A DNA stretch of 17,622 bases from an uncultured Muribaculaceae bacterium (GCA_938039795.1 CALHWU010000132.1:1-17622), one strand, 5' to 3'. Shown: positions 1 through 7,481, counted from the first letter of the stretch. A program made the numbers and translations. Notes: generated by a model from the letters alone, not told the origin.

Positions 1-74
1 ATTCGAACCCTGGGTACCCGTAAGGGTACAACGGTTTTCGAGACCGTCCCGATCGACCGCTCCGGCATCTTTCC
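1..74 (-). tRNA. tRNA-Ser (CGA anticodon), 3' end cut by window edge
   Basis: Read on the minus strand from base 74, the sequence starts GGAAAGATGCCGGAG and folds as a class II tRNA. The anticodon stem CGGT/ACCG closes the seven-base loop CTCGAAA, giving anticodon CGA, which reads the serine codon UCG. A long variable arm (GTACCC-TTAC-GGGTAC) is typical of tRNA-Ser. The T-arm is begun (GGGTTCGAAT), but the rest of the T stem and the acceptor 3' strand lie outside the window. A good Bacteroidota promoter stands about a dozen bases upstream. Confidence 0.93.
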
Positions 75-92
75 TTTAGCGGTTTTGCGGTG

Positions 93-123
93 CAAAGTTA
101 TATCTTTTTTTTGATATACGCAA
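93..123 (-). promoter_or_regulatory. Bacteroidota-type promoter for tRNA-Ser
   Basis: On the minus strand there is a -7 box TAACTTTG (93-100) matching TAnnTTTG, and a TTG of the -33 box (121-123) separated by exactly 20 bases. Transcription would start near base 89, about 15 bases before the mature tRNA. Between this promoter and base 300 I see no gene: the stretch is AT-rich at first, and its only open frame does not look like protein. Confidence 0.7.
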
Positions 124-300
124 TGTATTTTGAAAAAACATTGCCTATCTCAGATAATATTGAGCCCCCATCGAGCCCTCGCAACCCATCGAAATCGCTA
201 ATATATTGCCGGACGAGACATTACATCCCTACTGGAAGTCGATTTCGCATAAACGTGAACGCGACCGCGACCGAATCAACTGAATGACAGCAACCAAAGG

Positions 301-1593
301 TCACTCTATCGTTTCCATCAGCTTCACCGCATCTATATATCGGGCAATGCCTTCGGCAACGTTTTTGGCGTCCTGCATCGCATGAACCACAGTCGCCGGG
401 CGGTCGGTGACATCACCTCCGGCAAACACGCCCTTGCGCGTGGTCATGCCGTAAGGGGTATCGCGGGTGAGAACGTAGCCGCGTTCGTTCACTTCAATGC
501 CTTCTGTGGTCGATATGATGCGCGAAGCGGGCACCGATCCGATAGCGAGTATCAGGCGGTCGACAGGCAGTTCAGAGCATGTGTCTCCGGTTTTGATGGT
601 GATGGATTGCAAACGCCGGCCTTCGCCACCCTTCACGGCGACTACGGAGGTGTCCCATAGAAATCCGACACCCTCTTCCACTGCGTCGTCGTATTCGGCC
701 CGCAATGCCGACATTGTATCTATATTGCGATGATAGATTACGGTCACTTCCTTGGCTCCCATCCGCAATGCCGTGCGGGCTGCGTCCATAGCGGTGTTGC
801 CGCAACCGATGATCGCCACGCGGTCGCCGTCGCCCACCACCACTTCGTCGCGCGACATATAGCCGCTTTCATAGAGGCTTACCCGACGTAAAAAGCGTAT
901 AGCCTGGCGTACTCCCGGATGTTCGATACCGGGTATATCAAGCCGCTTTGGCACTCCTGTGCCGGTGCCGATAAACACTGCGTCGAATCCATCGGCAAAA
1001 AGATCGTCGACTGTAAAATCTTTTCCCGCAGTGGTATTGAGATGTATTTTCACACCGAGTTTCTCGATCTTACTGATCTCGCGGCTGACTACTTCCTTGG
1101 GAAGACGATATTCGGGGATGCCGAATTTCAGCATTCCGCCCGGTTCGGCCTCCATTTCGAAAATTTCGACGGCAAATCCCTGTCGCGACAGATCGCCTGC
1201 GATTGTCAGTCCGGCCGGACCGGATCCGATCACAGCCACGCGTCCGCGGGATTTCTCCGGGATATTCTCATGGCTCCATCCGGCTTCGCTGTCGAAGTCG
1301 GCCAGGAAACGCTCCAGTTTTCCTATGTGTATGGGTTCTCCTTTCTTCCCGAGCACACAATTGCCTTCGCACTGGCGTTCGTGTCCGCAGACTCGGCCGC
1401 ATATGGCGGGGAGATTGCTGCGGGCGTTTATTATGGTCATTGCGTTGCCGAAATTTCCTTTGGCAAGCTGCGCTATCCATTCGGGAATATCATTGCTGAT
1501 CGGGCAACCCTTCTTGCAGCCCGGCACCTTGCAGTGCAGACATCGCTGTGCCTCCCTGATGGCCTCGTTGAGTGTGTAATCAATCGGACTCAT
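301..1593 (-). CDS. GltD-like FAD/NAD(P) iron-sulfur oxidoreductase
   Basis: The protein belongs to the glutamate synthase small-subunit (GltD/NfnB-like) flavoprotein family. Numbered from an upstream ATG at 1605, an N-terminal domain carries two [4Fe-4S]-type cysteine sets, C22/C25/C30/C34 and C69/C73/C79/C83. A first Rossmann motif GSGPAG (127-132) fits FAD, a second GCGNTA (267-272) fits NAD(P), and AGGD (395-398) is the usual C-terminal FAD contact. Length, about 430 residues, fits stand-alone GltD-like proteins. No large GltB subunit lies nearby, so glutamate synthase activity cannot be claimed; it may be a ferredoxin or NAD(P)H oxidoreductase with an unknown partner. I prefer the start at 1593 (Met-Ser-Pro-Ile-Asp), because the promoter box ends at 1619 and an ATG at 1605 would leave only about 10 bases of leader. 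It is a paralogue of the NfnB subunit encoded at 2799-4274. Confidence 0.88.
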   Translation of the reverse strand: MSPIDYTLNEAIREAQRCLHCKVPGCKKGCPISNDIPEWIAQLAKGNFGNAMTIINARSNLPAICGRVCGHERQCEGNCVLGKKGEPIHIGKLERFLADFDSEAGWSHENIPEKSRGRVAVIGSGPAGLTIAGDLSRQGFAVEIFEMEAEPGGMLKFGIPEYRLPKEVVSREISKIEKLGVKIHLNTTAGKDFTVDDLFADGFDAVFIGTGTGVPKRLDIPGIEHPGVRQAIRFLRRVSLYESGYMSRDEVVVGDGDRVAIIGCGNTAMDAARTALRMGAKEVTVIYHRNIDTMSALRAEYDDAVEEGVGFLWDTSVVAVKGGEGRRLQSITIKTGDTCSELPVDRLILAIGSVPASRIISTTEGIEVNERGYVLTRDTPYGMTTRKGVFAGGDVTDRPATVVHAMQDAKNVAEGIARYIDAVKLMETIE

Positions 1594-1618
1594 TGTTGTT
1601 CGCATTGTTTTGTGGCTG

Positions 1619-1649
1619 CAAAGTTACCATGTCTTTGACAAGTGGACAA
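1619..1649 (-). promoter_or_regulatory. Bacteroidota-type promoter for the GltD-like gene
   Basis: The minus strand shows TAACTTTG (1619-1626) and TTG (1647-1649) with a 20-base spacer. The expected start site is near 1615. It shows that the GltD-like gene is transcribed separately from queE, which ends 184 bases upstream of it. Confidence 0.7.
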
Positions 1650-1789
1650 GCCACCGCAGCAAAAATCACTCTCTGATCAGATAAAGAGTCTTTCACAAAA
1701 ACGCCAACGATCAGGTAGTCAAGCTGACCCACCAGAAACTTCGGTTCAGCGGCAAAACGGGAGGCAGTGGTGTCGCGTCAAAAAAAGAG

Positions 1790-2401
1790 TCACCTGATGT
1801 GAAGCAGCTTGTGGGTCTGGAGCGAGAGGCGCCACTGCGGATTGGCTTTGATGCAAGCTATGCACTCTTCGAGAACGATTCTATTGCGACGCTCCACTGC
1901 CCCGCCCTCTTCATACGGCTTCCCGGCCGAGCTGTCACACGGCTGCAACGAATAGCACCGCGCCGGCACCACACCGAAACGCTTTATGCGCTCGCCGTCA
2001 AGGCCGTCGGCCATGTAAAGCAGTTTTATTTCGTCGACGCGCCCGCATGCAATGAGATCTTTCTTAGGAGAACAGGTTATCCAGTCAACATTATCCGGCA
2101 GAGGGAGAGTGCCGTTGGTCTCGACCTGGACGTACCACCCGGCATCATGCAGACTGTCGACAAGCGACGCATCGAGTTGCAACGCCGGTTCGCCACCGGT
2201 TATCACCACGTGACGCGCCGGATACTCCGAAATTCCGGCCAGTATTTCCGGGAAGTCCATAAGTACTCCAGACTCGTGGCGCGTGTCGCAGAACGGACAC
2301 TTCAGATTGCACCCCGACAGCCGCAGAAACACGGCCGGAGTGCCCGTAAAGAACCCTTCGCCCTGCAGCGAATAGAATATCTCATTGACTTTAAGCGCCA
2401 T
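1790..2401 (-). CDS. queE: 7-carboxy-7-deazaguanine synthase (radical SAM)
   Basis: This enzyme converts 6-carboxytetrahydropterin to 7-carboxy-7-deazaguanine, the ring contraction step of queuosine precursor synthesis in the cytosol. The radical SAM motif is C31-x3-C35-x2-C38 (CNLKCPFC), in the shorter cluster loop typical of QueE. TGGEP (68-72), ETNGT (94-98) and SPK (111-113) are the expected SAM-binding and core motifs, and the tail QTHKLLHIR is characteristic. At 203 residues it has normal length. It starts 8 bases after queD, its pathway predecessor, and is the last gene of the nfnA-nfnB-queD-queE operon. Reduction of its cluster needs a low-potential electron donor, which the upstream Nfn genes might help supply; that link is inference. 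Confidence 0.95.
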   Translation of the reverse strand: MALKVNEIFYSLQGEGFFTGTPAVFLRLSGCNLKCPFCDTRHESGVLMDFPEILAGISEYPARHVVITGGEPALQLDASLVDSLHDAGWYVQVETNGTLPLPDNVDWITCSPKKDLIACGRVDEIKLLYMADGLDGERIKRFGVVPARCYSLQPCDSSAGKPYEEGGAVERRNRIVLEECIACIKANPQWRLSLQTHKLLHIR

Positions 2402-2409
2402 ACTTCACA

Positions 2410-2763
2410 TCACAATATGCAGTCGCCGCAATCATCGCGCACGTAGGCCGCCACATTGCCCTCGCTTTCCTGCACTATGGTCTTGTAGCATTCCGGTATC
2501 TGCTCGGTGATCCAGCGGGCAATGTTCTCGGCCGTAGGATTGAAAGGGAGCACATCGTTGAGATGACGGTGATCAAGCCGCCCCTGTATATCCTCCTTGA
2601 TGCGAGTAAAGTCACACACCATGCCGTCGGCATTGAGAGTCTCGGCGCGGCAGTAGACAGTAACAATCCAGTTGTGGCCATGAATGTTGGCGCACTTGCT
2701 TTCATACGACAGCTCCAGGCGGTGAGATCCCGAGATCTCTATTCTTTTCGAGATATAATACAT
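2410..2763 (-). CDS. queD: 6-carboxytetrahydropterin synthase
   Basis: QueD makes 6-carboxy-5,6,7,8-tetrahydropterin from dihydroneopterin triphosphate, feeding QueE. The 117-residue protein has the zinc histidines H14, H28 and H30, the catalytic cysteine C24 in CANIHGHN, the DHRHLN segment (64-69) and the Glu of ESEGN (about 99-103), all standard for the PTPS/QueD fold. Its start lies 35 bases after the nfnB stop and its stop 8 bases before queE. I see no promoter between it and nfnB, so it is probably transcribed from the nfnA promoter. Confidence 0.95.
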   Translation of the reverse strand: MYYISKRIEISGSHRLELSYESKCANIHGHNWIVTVYCRAETLNADGMVCDFTRIKEDIQGRLDHRHLNDVLPFNPTAENIARWITEQIPECYKTIVQESEGNVAAYVRDDCGDCIL

Positions 2764-2798
2764 CTTGTATTGCTGGCTTATGTTGCATTGCGGCGAAG

Positions 2799-4274
2799 TC
2801 AGTGTGTCTGCTTCAGGGCGGCATCCATTCCGGCTGCCGCACGGCGTCCGTCGCCCATCGCAAGTATCACGGTAGCTCCACCGCGCACTATGTCGCCTCC
2901 GGCAAACAGACCGTCGACCGACGATTCCATCGACTCCTCGTCAACCTCGATAGTGCCGCGCCGGCTCACCTGCAGTCCCTCGATCGAGGCCGGGATAAGC
3001 GGATTTGGAGAGACTCCTACACTCACTATCACCAGATCCACCGGGATCTCGCGGATATCGCCCTCTACAGGCACCGGCGACCGTCGGCCCGACGCGTCAG
3101 GCTCGCCGAGCTCCATGCGCTGCACGCGCATAGCCCTTACATGGCCGTTCTCGTCGCCGAGATACTCCACCGGATTGAACAGAGTCATGAACTCCACTCC
3201 CTCCTCTTTGGCATGGTGCACCTCTTCGAGGCGTGCCGGCATCTCGGCCTCACTGCGGCGATAGACTATGATGGCGTGCTCCGCACCCATACGCCGGGCT
3301 GTGCGCACGGAGTCCATTGCCGTGTTGCCGCCTCCGACTATAGCGGCGGTGCGCCCCGTCAGCACAGGAGTGTCGTGCCCCTCCAGGCCCGCACCCATAA
3401 GGTTCACACGCGTCAGATACTCGTTGCTGCTCATCACACCGATCAGATTTTCACCAGGAATGCCCATGAATCGCGGCAGACCGGCTCCAGATGCCACAAA
3501 CAGGCCGCGGAAACCCTGCTGCTTCAGATCATCGTAAGTAATGGTGCGCGACACGATGCAGTCCTTGACGAAAGTCACTCCGGCAGCCTCCAGGGCACGG
3601 ATCTCGTCATCGACCACAGCGTTGGGCAGACGGAATTCAGGGATGCCGTATTTCAGCACTCCCCCGATCTCGTGAAGTGCCTCAAACACCGTCACGTCGT
3701 AGCCGCGTGCAGCCATGTCACCTGCAAACGACAGGCCGGCGGGCCCGCTTCCGGCCACGGAAATCTTTATGGCCCCCGGAACGGGATGCCGGCGGGGAGC
3801 CGGATTCCTGCGGGCCTCTTCGCGCGCACGGTCGGCCGCGAAACGCTCCAGATAGCCTATCGCCACCGGCTGACGCTTCATCTTGTGGTAGATGCAGCGG
3901 CTCTCGCACTGCTTCTCCTGCGGGCACACTCGGCCGCACACGGCCGGGAGAGCGCTCGTCAGACGCAACACCCTGGAAGCCTCGCCGAACTCGCCGCGCT
4001 GTATATTCTTTATAAAACCAGGTATGTCAATACCGACCGGACAGCCGGTGACGCACTGCGGATCGAGGCAGTCCATACATCTGGTCGCCTCTGTCACGGC
4101 CTGCTCCTCCGATATGCCCTGATTTACCTCTTCCGAACGGGAAGTGACGCGGTAGGCCGGATCAAGTTCCGGCATCTTCACGCGCTCTATCGCCGTGCGG
4201 TCTTTCGCGCTCATGGCGCCTCTGAGGGCCACGCGCCATGATGCGTCGCGGCTATTGTTTTTCTCCATAGTCAT
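2799..4274 (-). CDS. nfnB: NADH-dependent ferredoxin:NADP+ oxidoreductase, NfnB subunit (GltA/SudA family)
   Basis: The large subunit of Nfn-type transhydrogenase carries FAD, two [4Fe-4S] clusters and the NADPH site, and in characterised enzymes bifurcates electrons from NADPH to ferredoxin and NAD+. The 491-residue protein has cysteine sets C66/C69/C74/C78 and C113/C117/C123/C127, a FAD motif GSGPAG (175-180), a second Rossmann motif GGGNTA (314-319) and AGGD (458-461). The N-terminal stretch ERVKMPELDP is typical of NfnB/GltA rather than classic GltD. Its start is 7 bases after the nfnA stop, which supports the two-subunit assignment over a lone glutamate synthase subunit. Homologues are often named sulfide dehydrogenase or glutamate synthase small subunit. 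Bifurcation itself is not visible in sequence. Confidence 0.9.
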   Translation of the reverse strand: MTMEKNNSRDASWRVALRGAMSAKDRTAIERVKMPELDPAYRVTSRSEEVNQGISEEQAVTEATRCMDCLDPQCVTGCPVGIDIPGFIKNIQRGEFGEASRVLRLTSALPAVCGRVCPQEKQCESRCIYHKMKRQPVAIGYLERFAADRAREEARRNPAPRRHPVPGAIKISVAGSGPAGLSFAGDMAARGYDVTVFEALHEIGGVLKYGIPEFRLPNAVVDDEIRALEAAGVTFVKDCIVSRTITYDDLKQQGFRGLFVASGAGLPRFMGIPGENLIGVMSSNEYLTRVNLMGAGLEGHDTPVLTGRTAAIVGGGNTAMDSVRTARRMGAEHAIIVYRRSEAEMPARLEEVHHAKEEGVEFMTLFNPVEYLGDENGHVRAMRVQRMELGEPDASGRRSPVPVEGDIREIPVDLVIVSVGVSPNPLIPASIEGLQVSRRGTIEVDEESMESSVDGLFAGGDIVRGGATVILAMGDGRRAAAGMDAALKQTH

Positions 4275-4281
4275 CTCTTTT

Positions 4282-5064
4282 TCAGTTATACGACCGCAGT
4301 CTCATCAGCATCTCGTCGAAATCAACCTGATGGGCATCAAACTCAGGGCCGTCGACACACACGAACCGCGTGCGTCCGCCCACAGTGACGCGACAGGCGC
4401 CGCACATGCCTGTGCCGTCCACCATTATTGTATTTAGCGAGCACATCGTCGGCACGCCGTAGCGCTCCGTCAGCTTCGCCACGAATTTCATCATGACAGC
4501 CGGACCGATCGTCACTACCTGATCGACCTTCTCGCGCCTGATCACGTCCTCGACGCCCTCGGTCACCAGTCCCTTGCGGCCATACGAGCCGTCGTCAGTC
4601 ATTATCACCACCTCGTCGCTCCACGGACGCACCTGCTCCTCGAGGATTATCAGATCGCGGGTGCGGGCGGCCAGCACCGTCACCACCCTGTTGCCCGCCT
4701 GCTTCATCGCCTTGACGATCGGTAGCAGCGGAGCCACGCCGACTCCGCCACCGCAGCACACCACGGTGCCTACCCTGGCGATATGGGTGGCCTGTCCGAG
4801 CGGGCCGACCACATCGGTCAGCTCATCGCCCGGCTCAAGGGCGCATATCTTGCGGGTGGAGACGCCCACCTGCTGCACCACAAGCGTGATCGTGCCCCGC
4901 TCTGTATCAGCATCGGCTATCGTGAGAGGGATACGTTCGCCCCCCTCGCCGCAACGCACTATCACAAAATGGCCCGGACGGCGCGAGCGGGCTATCTGCG
5001 GCGCTTCCACTATGAATTTCACCACATTTTCGGAGAAATGCTCCTTTTCGAGTATTCTGAACAT
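4282..5064 (-). CDS. nfnA: NADH-dependent ferredoxin:NADP+ oxidoreductase, NfnA subunit (PyrK-like)
   Basis: The small subunit binds FAD, a [2Fe-2S] cluster and NAD(H). From Met at 5064 the protein has 260 residues. It starts with a ferredoxin-reductase-like FAD domain (RIPLTIA, 44-50), continues with the NAD loop GGGVGVAP (105-112), and ends with a PyrK-like cluster segment whose likely ligands are C221, C224 and C236. A nearby acidic residue (D216) may be the fourth ligand, as Asp is reported for NfnA proteins. The open frame extends to 5115, but the promoter -7 box sits at 5089-5096, inside that extension. Translation therefore almost certainly begins at 5064, where the usual family N-terminus MFRILEKE lies. 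It is the first gene of the nfnA-nfnB-queD-queE operon. Confidence 0.9.
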   Translation of the reverse strand: MFRILEKEHFSENVVKFIVEAPQIARSRRPGHFVIVRCGEGGERIPLTIADADTERGTITLVVQQVGVSTRKICALEPGDELTDVVGPLGQATHIARVGTVVCCGGGVGVAPLLPIVKAMKQAGNRVVTVLAARTRDLIILEEQVRPWSDEVVIMTDDGSYGRKGLVTEGVEDVIRREKVDQVVTIGPAVMMKFVAKLTERYGVPTMCSLNTIMVDGTGMCGACRVTVGGRTRFVCVDGPEFDAHQVDFDEMLMRLRSYN

Positions 5065-5088
5065 CGGCAATGACTGGTTTATTATCCG

Positions 5089-5096
5089 CAAAGTTA
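5089..5096 (-). promoter_or_regulatory. Promoter -7 box for the nfnAB-queDE operon
   Basis: The minus strand has TAACTTTG, matching TAnnTTTG, giving a start site near 5085 and a leader of about 21 bases to the ATG at 5064. I see no clear TTG at the -33 position (TGC stands there), so the promoter may be weak or activator-dependent. It decides the nfnA start. Confidence 0.55.
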
Positions 5097-5194
5097 AGAA
5101 AACTTTTCCGTTCATAGCATGTCACGCGGCCGCAATATATGGCGATAATTAATCCAAACACCAAAAATCGGCCGGAAAATCGGGCGAAAATGAT

Positions 5195-5202
5195 TAACTT
5201 TG
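5195..5202 (+). promoter_or_regulatory. Promoter -7 box abutting the udk start codon
   Basis: TAACTTTG matches TAnnTTTG, and the udk ATG begins only five bases further on, at 5207. With the usual spacing the transcript would start at or just before the ATG, so the mRNA would be leaderless or nearly so. No TTG is visible at the -33 position. Confidence 0.5.
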
Positions 5203-5206
5203 CGTC

Positions 5207-5812
5207 ATGATTGTAATAGGCATAGCCGGAGGGACGGGCTCCGGGAAGTCAACCGTCGTCAGCCGCATCGTGGAGAGCCTCCCCGAGGGGACTGTGGCGC
5301 TGTTGCCTCAGGACAACTATTACCGCGACCTCAGCCATCTGCCTATCGAGCAACGTCGCAAAGTCAATTTCGACGAGCCCAGGTCGATCGAATGGACTCT
5401 GCTCGAAAGCCAGCTGGAAACGCTGCGCGAGGGCCGTGCGGTGGAGATGCCCACCTACAGCTATCTGACATGCACCCGCCAGGCAGCCACCGTCAGAGTG
5501 GAGCCTCGCAAGGTGGTGATAGTCGAAGGGATCCTCGTGCTGACGGAGCCGAGGTTGCGCGACATGCTCGACATAAAGGTGTTTGTCGACGCCGATGCCG
5601 ACGACAGGCTCATCCGCGTAATCGCCCGCGACTGCATTTCGCGCGGACGCACCCCGCAGATGGTCATCGACCGCTATCAGGACGTGCTCAAGCCGATGCA
5701 CGAACGCTATATCGAGCCCTCCAAACGATTCGCCGACATAATCATACCCCAGGGAGGCCACAACACCGTGGCTATCCGCCTGCTCACCGACTACATCATA
5801 TCGCAGGTGTAG
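5207..5812 (+). CDS. udk: uridine kinase
   Basis: Udk phosphorylates uridine and cytidine to UMP and CMP in pyrimidine salvage. The 201-residue protein starts with the P-loop GGTGSGKST (8-16), followed by the substrate-binding segments QDNYYRD, the conserved NFDEP, and TYSYLT, all hallmark motifs of the family. The FVDADADDRLIRVIARD stretch is the usual lid and core region. The start at 5207 gives the typical N-terminus MIVIGIAGG. Next comes yhhQ after 56 bases without a recognisable promoter or terminator, so udk, yhhQ and the HAD gene are probably one transcript. Confidence 0.95.
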   Translation: MIVIGIAGGTGSGKSTVVSRIVESLPEGTVALLPQDNYYRDLSHLPIEQRRKVNFDEPRSIEWTLLESQLETLREGRAVEMPTYSYLTCTRQAATVRVEPRKVVIVEGILVLTEPRLRDMLDIKVFVDADADDRLIRVIARDCISRGRTPQMVIDRYQDVLKPMHERYIEPSKRFADIIIPQGGHNTVAIRLLTDYIISQV

Positions 5813-5868
5813 CGAAATTAATCCAATCCACACACCGAGTGCTTGCTACCTCGTAAAAAACAAGAACA

Positions 5869-6531
5869 ATGAACAGACAACCCCGACAGATCTCAATGAC
5901 GTTTCTGCTGCTGGCAGTGACGTTCTGCGTGTGCCTCATCACGGCCAACCTCATGGAAATCAAGACCGTCCCGCTCGGGCCGCTGACCATCACGGCCGGA
6001 GTGGTGGTATTCCCCGTGTCTTATATCATCGCTGACTGCGTGGTGGAGGTCTACGGACTGCGCCGCGCCCGCCAGGTGATATGGCTCGGCTTCGCGGCCA
6101 ATCTTTTCGTCTCCATAATGCTCCAGATAGGCATACTGCTCCCCGGCACCGAATCATGGCAGGGACAGGAGGCCATGACCACGGTATTCGGCGCCGTGCC
6201 CCGCATATTCGCCGCGAGCTTCATAGCATTCCTGGCCGGCTCGATGGTCAACGCCTACGTGATGCACCGCATGCATCTCGCCCACCCCGACGGCAGCCGC
6301 TTCTCGGTCCGCGCCATCGTGTCGACGCTCTTCGGCGAAGGGGTCGACTCCCTGATATTCTTCCCTGTGGCATTCGGAGGCGTGCTCCCGGTCGGAGTCA
6401 TCATCTCGCTCATCCTCACCCAGGCGATGCTCAAGACGCTTTATGAAATAATCATCCTGCCGGTGACGCTCCGCGCCGTGCGCCTGCTGCGGCGCATCGA
6501 AGAGACCGGCCCTTCCGCAGAAGAAGCATGA
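5869..6531 (+). CDS. yhhQ: VUT-family queuosine precursor transporter
   Basis: This inner-membrane protein of the YhhQ/VUT family is known in E. coli to import the queuosine precursors preQ0 and preQ1. The 220 residues form about six hydrophobic segments (roughly 9-27, 37-55, 68-90, 107-127, 145-165 and 168-195). The conserved loop after the second segment, with an acidic pair before the tyrosine-glycine (ADCVVEVYG), is characteristic. Its 3' end overlaps the next gene as ATGA (6528-6531). Together with queD and queE on the opposite strand it makes this a queuosine-related neighbourhood: the cell can apparently both make and salvage precursors, although some members may transport other substrates. 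Confidence 0.88.
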   Translation: MNRQPRQISMTFLLLAVTFCVCLITANLMEIKTVPLGPLTITAGVVVFPVSYIIADCVVEVYGLRRARQVIWLGFAANLFVSIMLQIGILLPGTESWQGQEAMTTVFGAVPRIFAASFIAFLAGSMVNAYVMHRMHLAHPDGSRFSVRAIVSTLFGEGVDSLIFFPVAFGGVLPVGVIISLILTQAMLKTLYEIIILPVTLRAVRLLRRIEETGPSAEEA

Positions 6532-7253
6532 ACGCCATCATCGACACCCGCAGGATCCGCACCGTATGGGTCGATCTCGACGACACCATAATCGACTTCC
6601 GCGGCAACTCCCGCCGCGCCCTCAGCCGCGTCCACGCCGTGCATCCCGCCGTCAGCCGCCTGTTTCCCGACGCTGAAGCGTGGATCGAGGCCTACGAGCG
6701 TCATAACCTTCAGCTCTGGGCGCTCTACAACCGCGCGGAGATCACTTGCGCTTTCCTGCGCGAGGAACGGTTCATACGACCGCTCGCCGACGCCGGACTG
6801 CCCCGTGCCGAAGCGGCTGCGCTCACCGGCGAACTCGACCGGCTATATCTCGACCTCCTCGCCCGGGAACGCACACTCGTCGACGGCTCCCGCGATCTTC
6901 TGTCGCGCCTCAGGGAGGCCGGACTGACCATTGGAGTGCTCTCCAACGGCTTCGCCGACGTGCAGCACCGCAAGATCGCCTCGGCAGGCATCGGCCCGCT
7001 GATCGACCTGACAGTGCTTTCCGACGACATCGGCGTCAACAAGCCCGACGTCAGGCTCTACCGCCACGCGATGGAGCGCGCCGGCAATGCCGATGCAGCC
7101 ACCCATCTGATGATAGGCGACAATCCCGCTACCGACATCGAAGGAGCCCTGGCCGCCGGATGGCACGCCATCCTCTTCAATCCTACCGGGCTGCTGACCG
7201 CTCCACAGCCGGCCGTCAGCGTCGACGCGCTCGCCGACATCATCATCGACTGA
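6528..7253 (+). CDS. HAD-superfamily hydrolase, YjjG-like nucleotidase
   Basis: The protein is a HAD phosphatase with the four standard motifs: D16-L-D18-D-T (nucleophile D16, acid/base D18), S139-N-G, K172 in VNKPD, and GDNPATD with D198 and D203. A helical cap domain occupies about residues 25-115, which is the C1 cap of the YjjG/YfnB type. Characterised YjjG enzymes remove phosphate from non-canonical pyrimidine nucleotides, and the nearby uridine kinase fits a nucleotide role, but the substrate cannot be read from sequence. Its ATG overlaps the yhhQ stop by four bases, so translation is likely coupled. About 200 bases without a gene follow, up to the promoter at 7450. Confidence 0.85.
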   Translation: MNAIIDTRRIRTVWVDLDDTIIDFRGNSRRALSRVHAVHPAVSRLFPDAEAWIEAYERHNLQLWALYNRAEITCAFLREERFIRPLADAGLPRAEAAALTGELDRLYLDLLARERTLVDGSRDLLSRLREAGLTIGVLSNGFADVQHRKIASAGIGPLIDLTVLSDDIGVNKPDVRLYRHAMERAGNADAATHLMIGDNPATDIEGALAAGWHAILFNPTGLLTAPQPAVSVDALADIIID

Positions 7254-7357
7254 GCGACCGCCTGACATGCACAACAAAAAAGTTGGTCAAAATAAGAACA
7301 ATTTTCACACTTAAATAGCGTTGTCATCCGAATCAACAATCTGATCACATAGCTTTA

Positions 7358-7367
7358 CCCCCCCCCC
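7358..7367 (+). repeat. C10 homopolymer tract in an intergenic region
   Basis: Ten consecutive C residues lie between the HAD gene and the promoter of the OmpA-type gene, about 80 bases upstream of that promoter. Runs of this length are prone to slippage. Nothing in the 7254-7449 gap around it looks coding. Confidence 0.9.
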
Positions 7368-7449
7368 ACCACGCGCCCTACATTCAGCAAAGCGGATATT
7401 TTGGTAAAAACTTCCACAAATGTGATTTAATCAAAAGGCGCATTATAGT

Positions 7450-7457
7450 TACCTTTG
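7450..7457 (+). promoter_or_regulatory. Promoter -7 box for the OmpA-type gene
   Basis: TACCTTTG matches TAnnTTTG; the expected transcript start is near 7461. At the -33 position only a weak TTT is present, and an inverted repeat TGATT-t-AATCA (7423-7433) overlies it, which could be an operator. The position rules out an upstream ATG at 7455 and points to the ATG at 7482. Confidence 0.5.
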
Positions 7458-7481
7458 CAGCCATTCAATCAATCACACCGC

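Noticed and set aside
90..287. 65-codon plus-strand frame beside the tRNA
   Set aside because: It begins inside the tRNA promoter, has no protein-like pattern and no promoter of its own.
919..1638. Plus-strand frame of 239 codons opposite the GltD-like gene
   Set aside because: Shadow of a gene with two cysteine sets and two nucleotide-binding motifs; it has no plausible promoter and no recognisable features.
1760..1815. Terminator just after queE
   Set aside because: A TCAC-atcag-GTGA stem followed by a T7 run is present on the minus strand at the stop codon, but a four-pair stem is too weak to call with confidence.
2802..4241. 479-codon plus-strand frame opposite nfnB
   Set aside because: It is open only because of the codon bias of nfnB; the translation is His/Arg/Ala-rich with no domain, while nfnB has full motifs.
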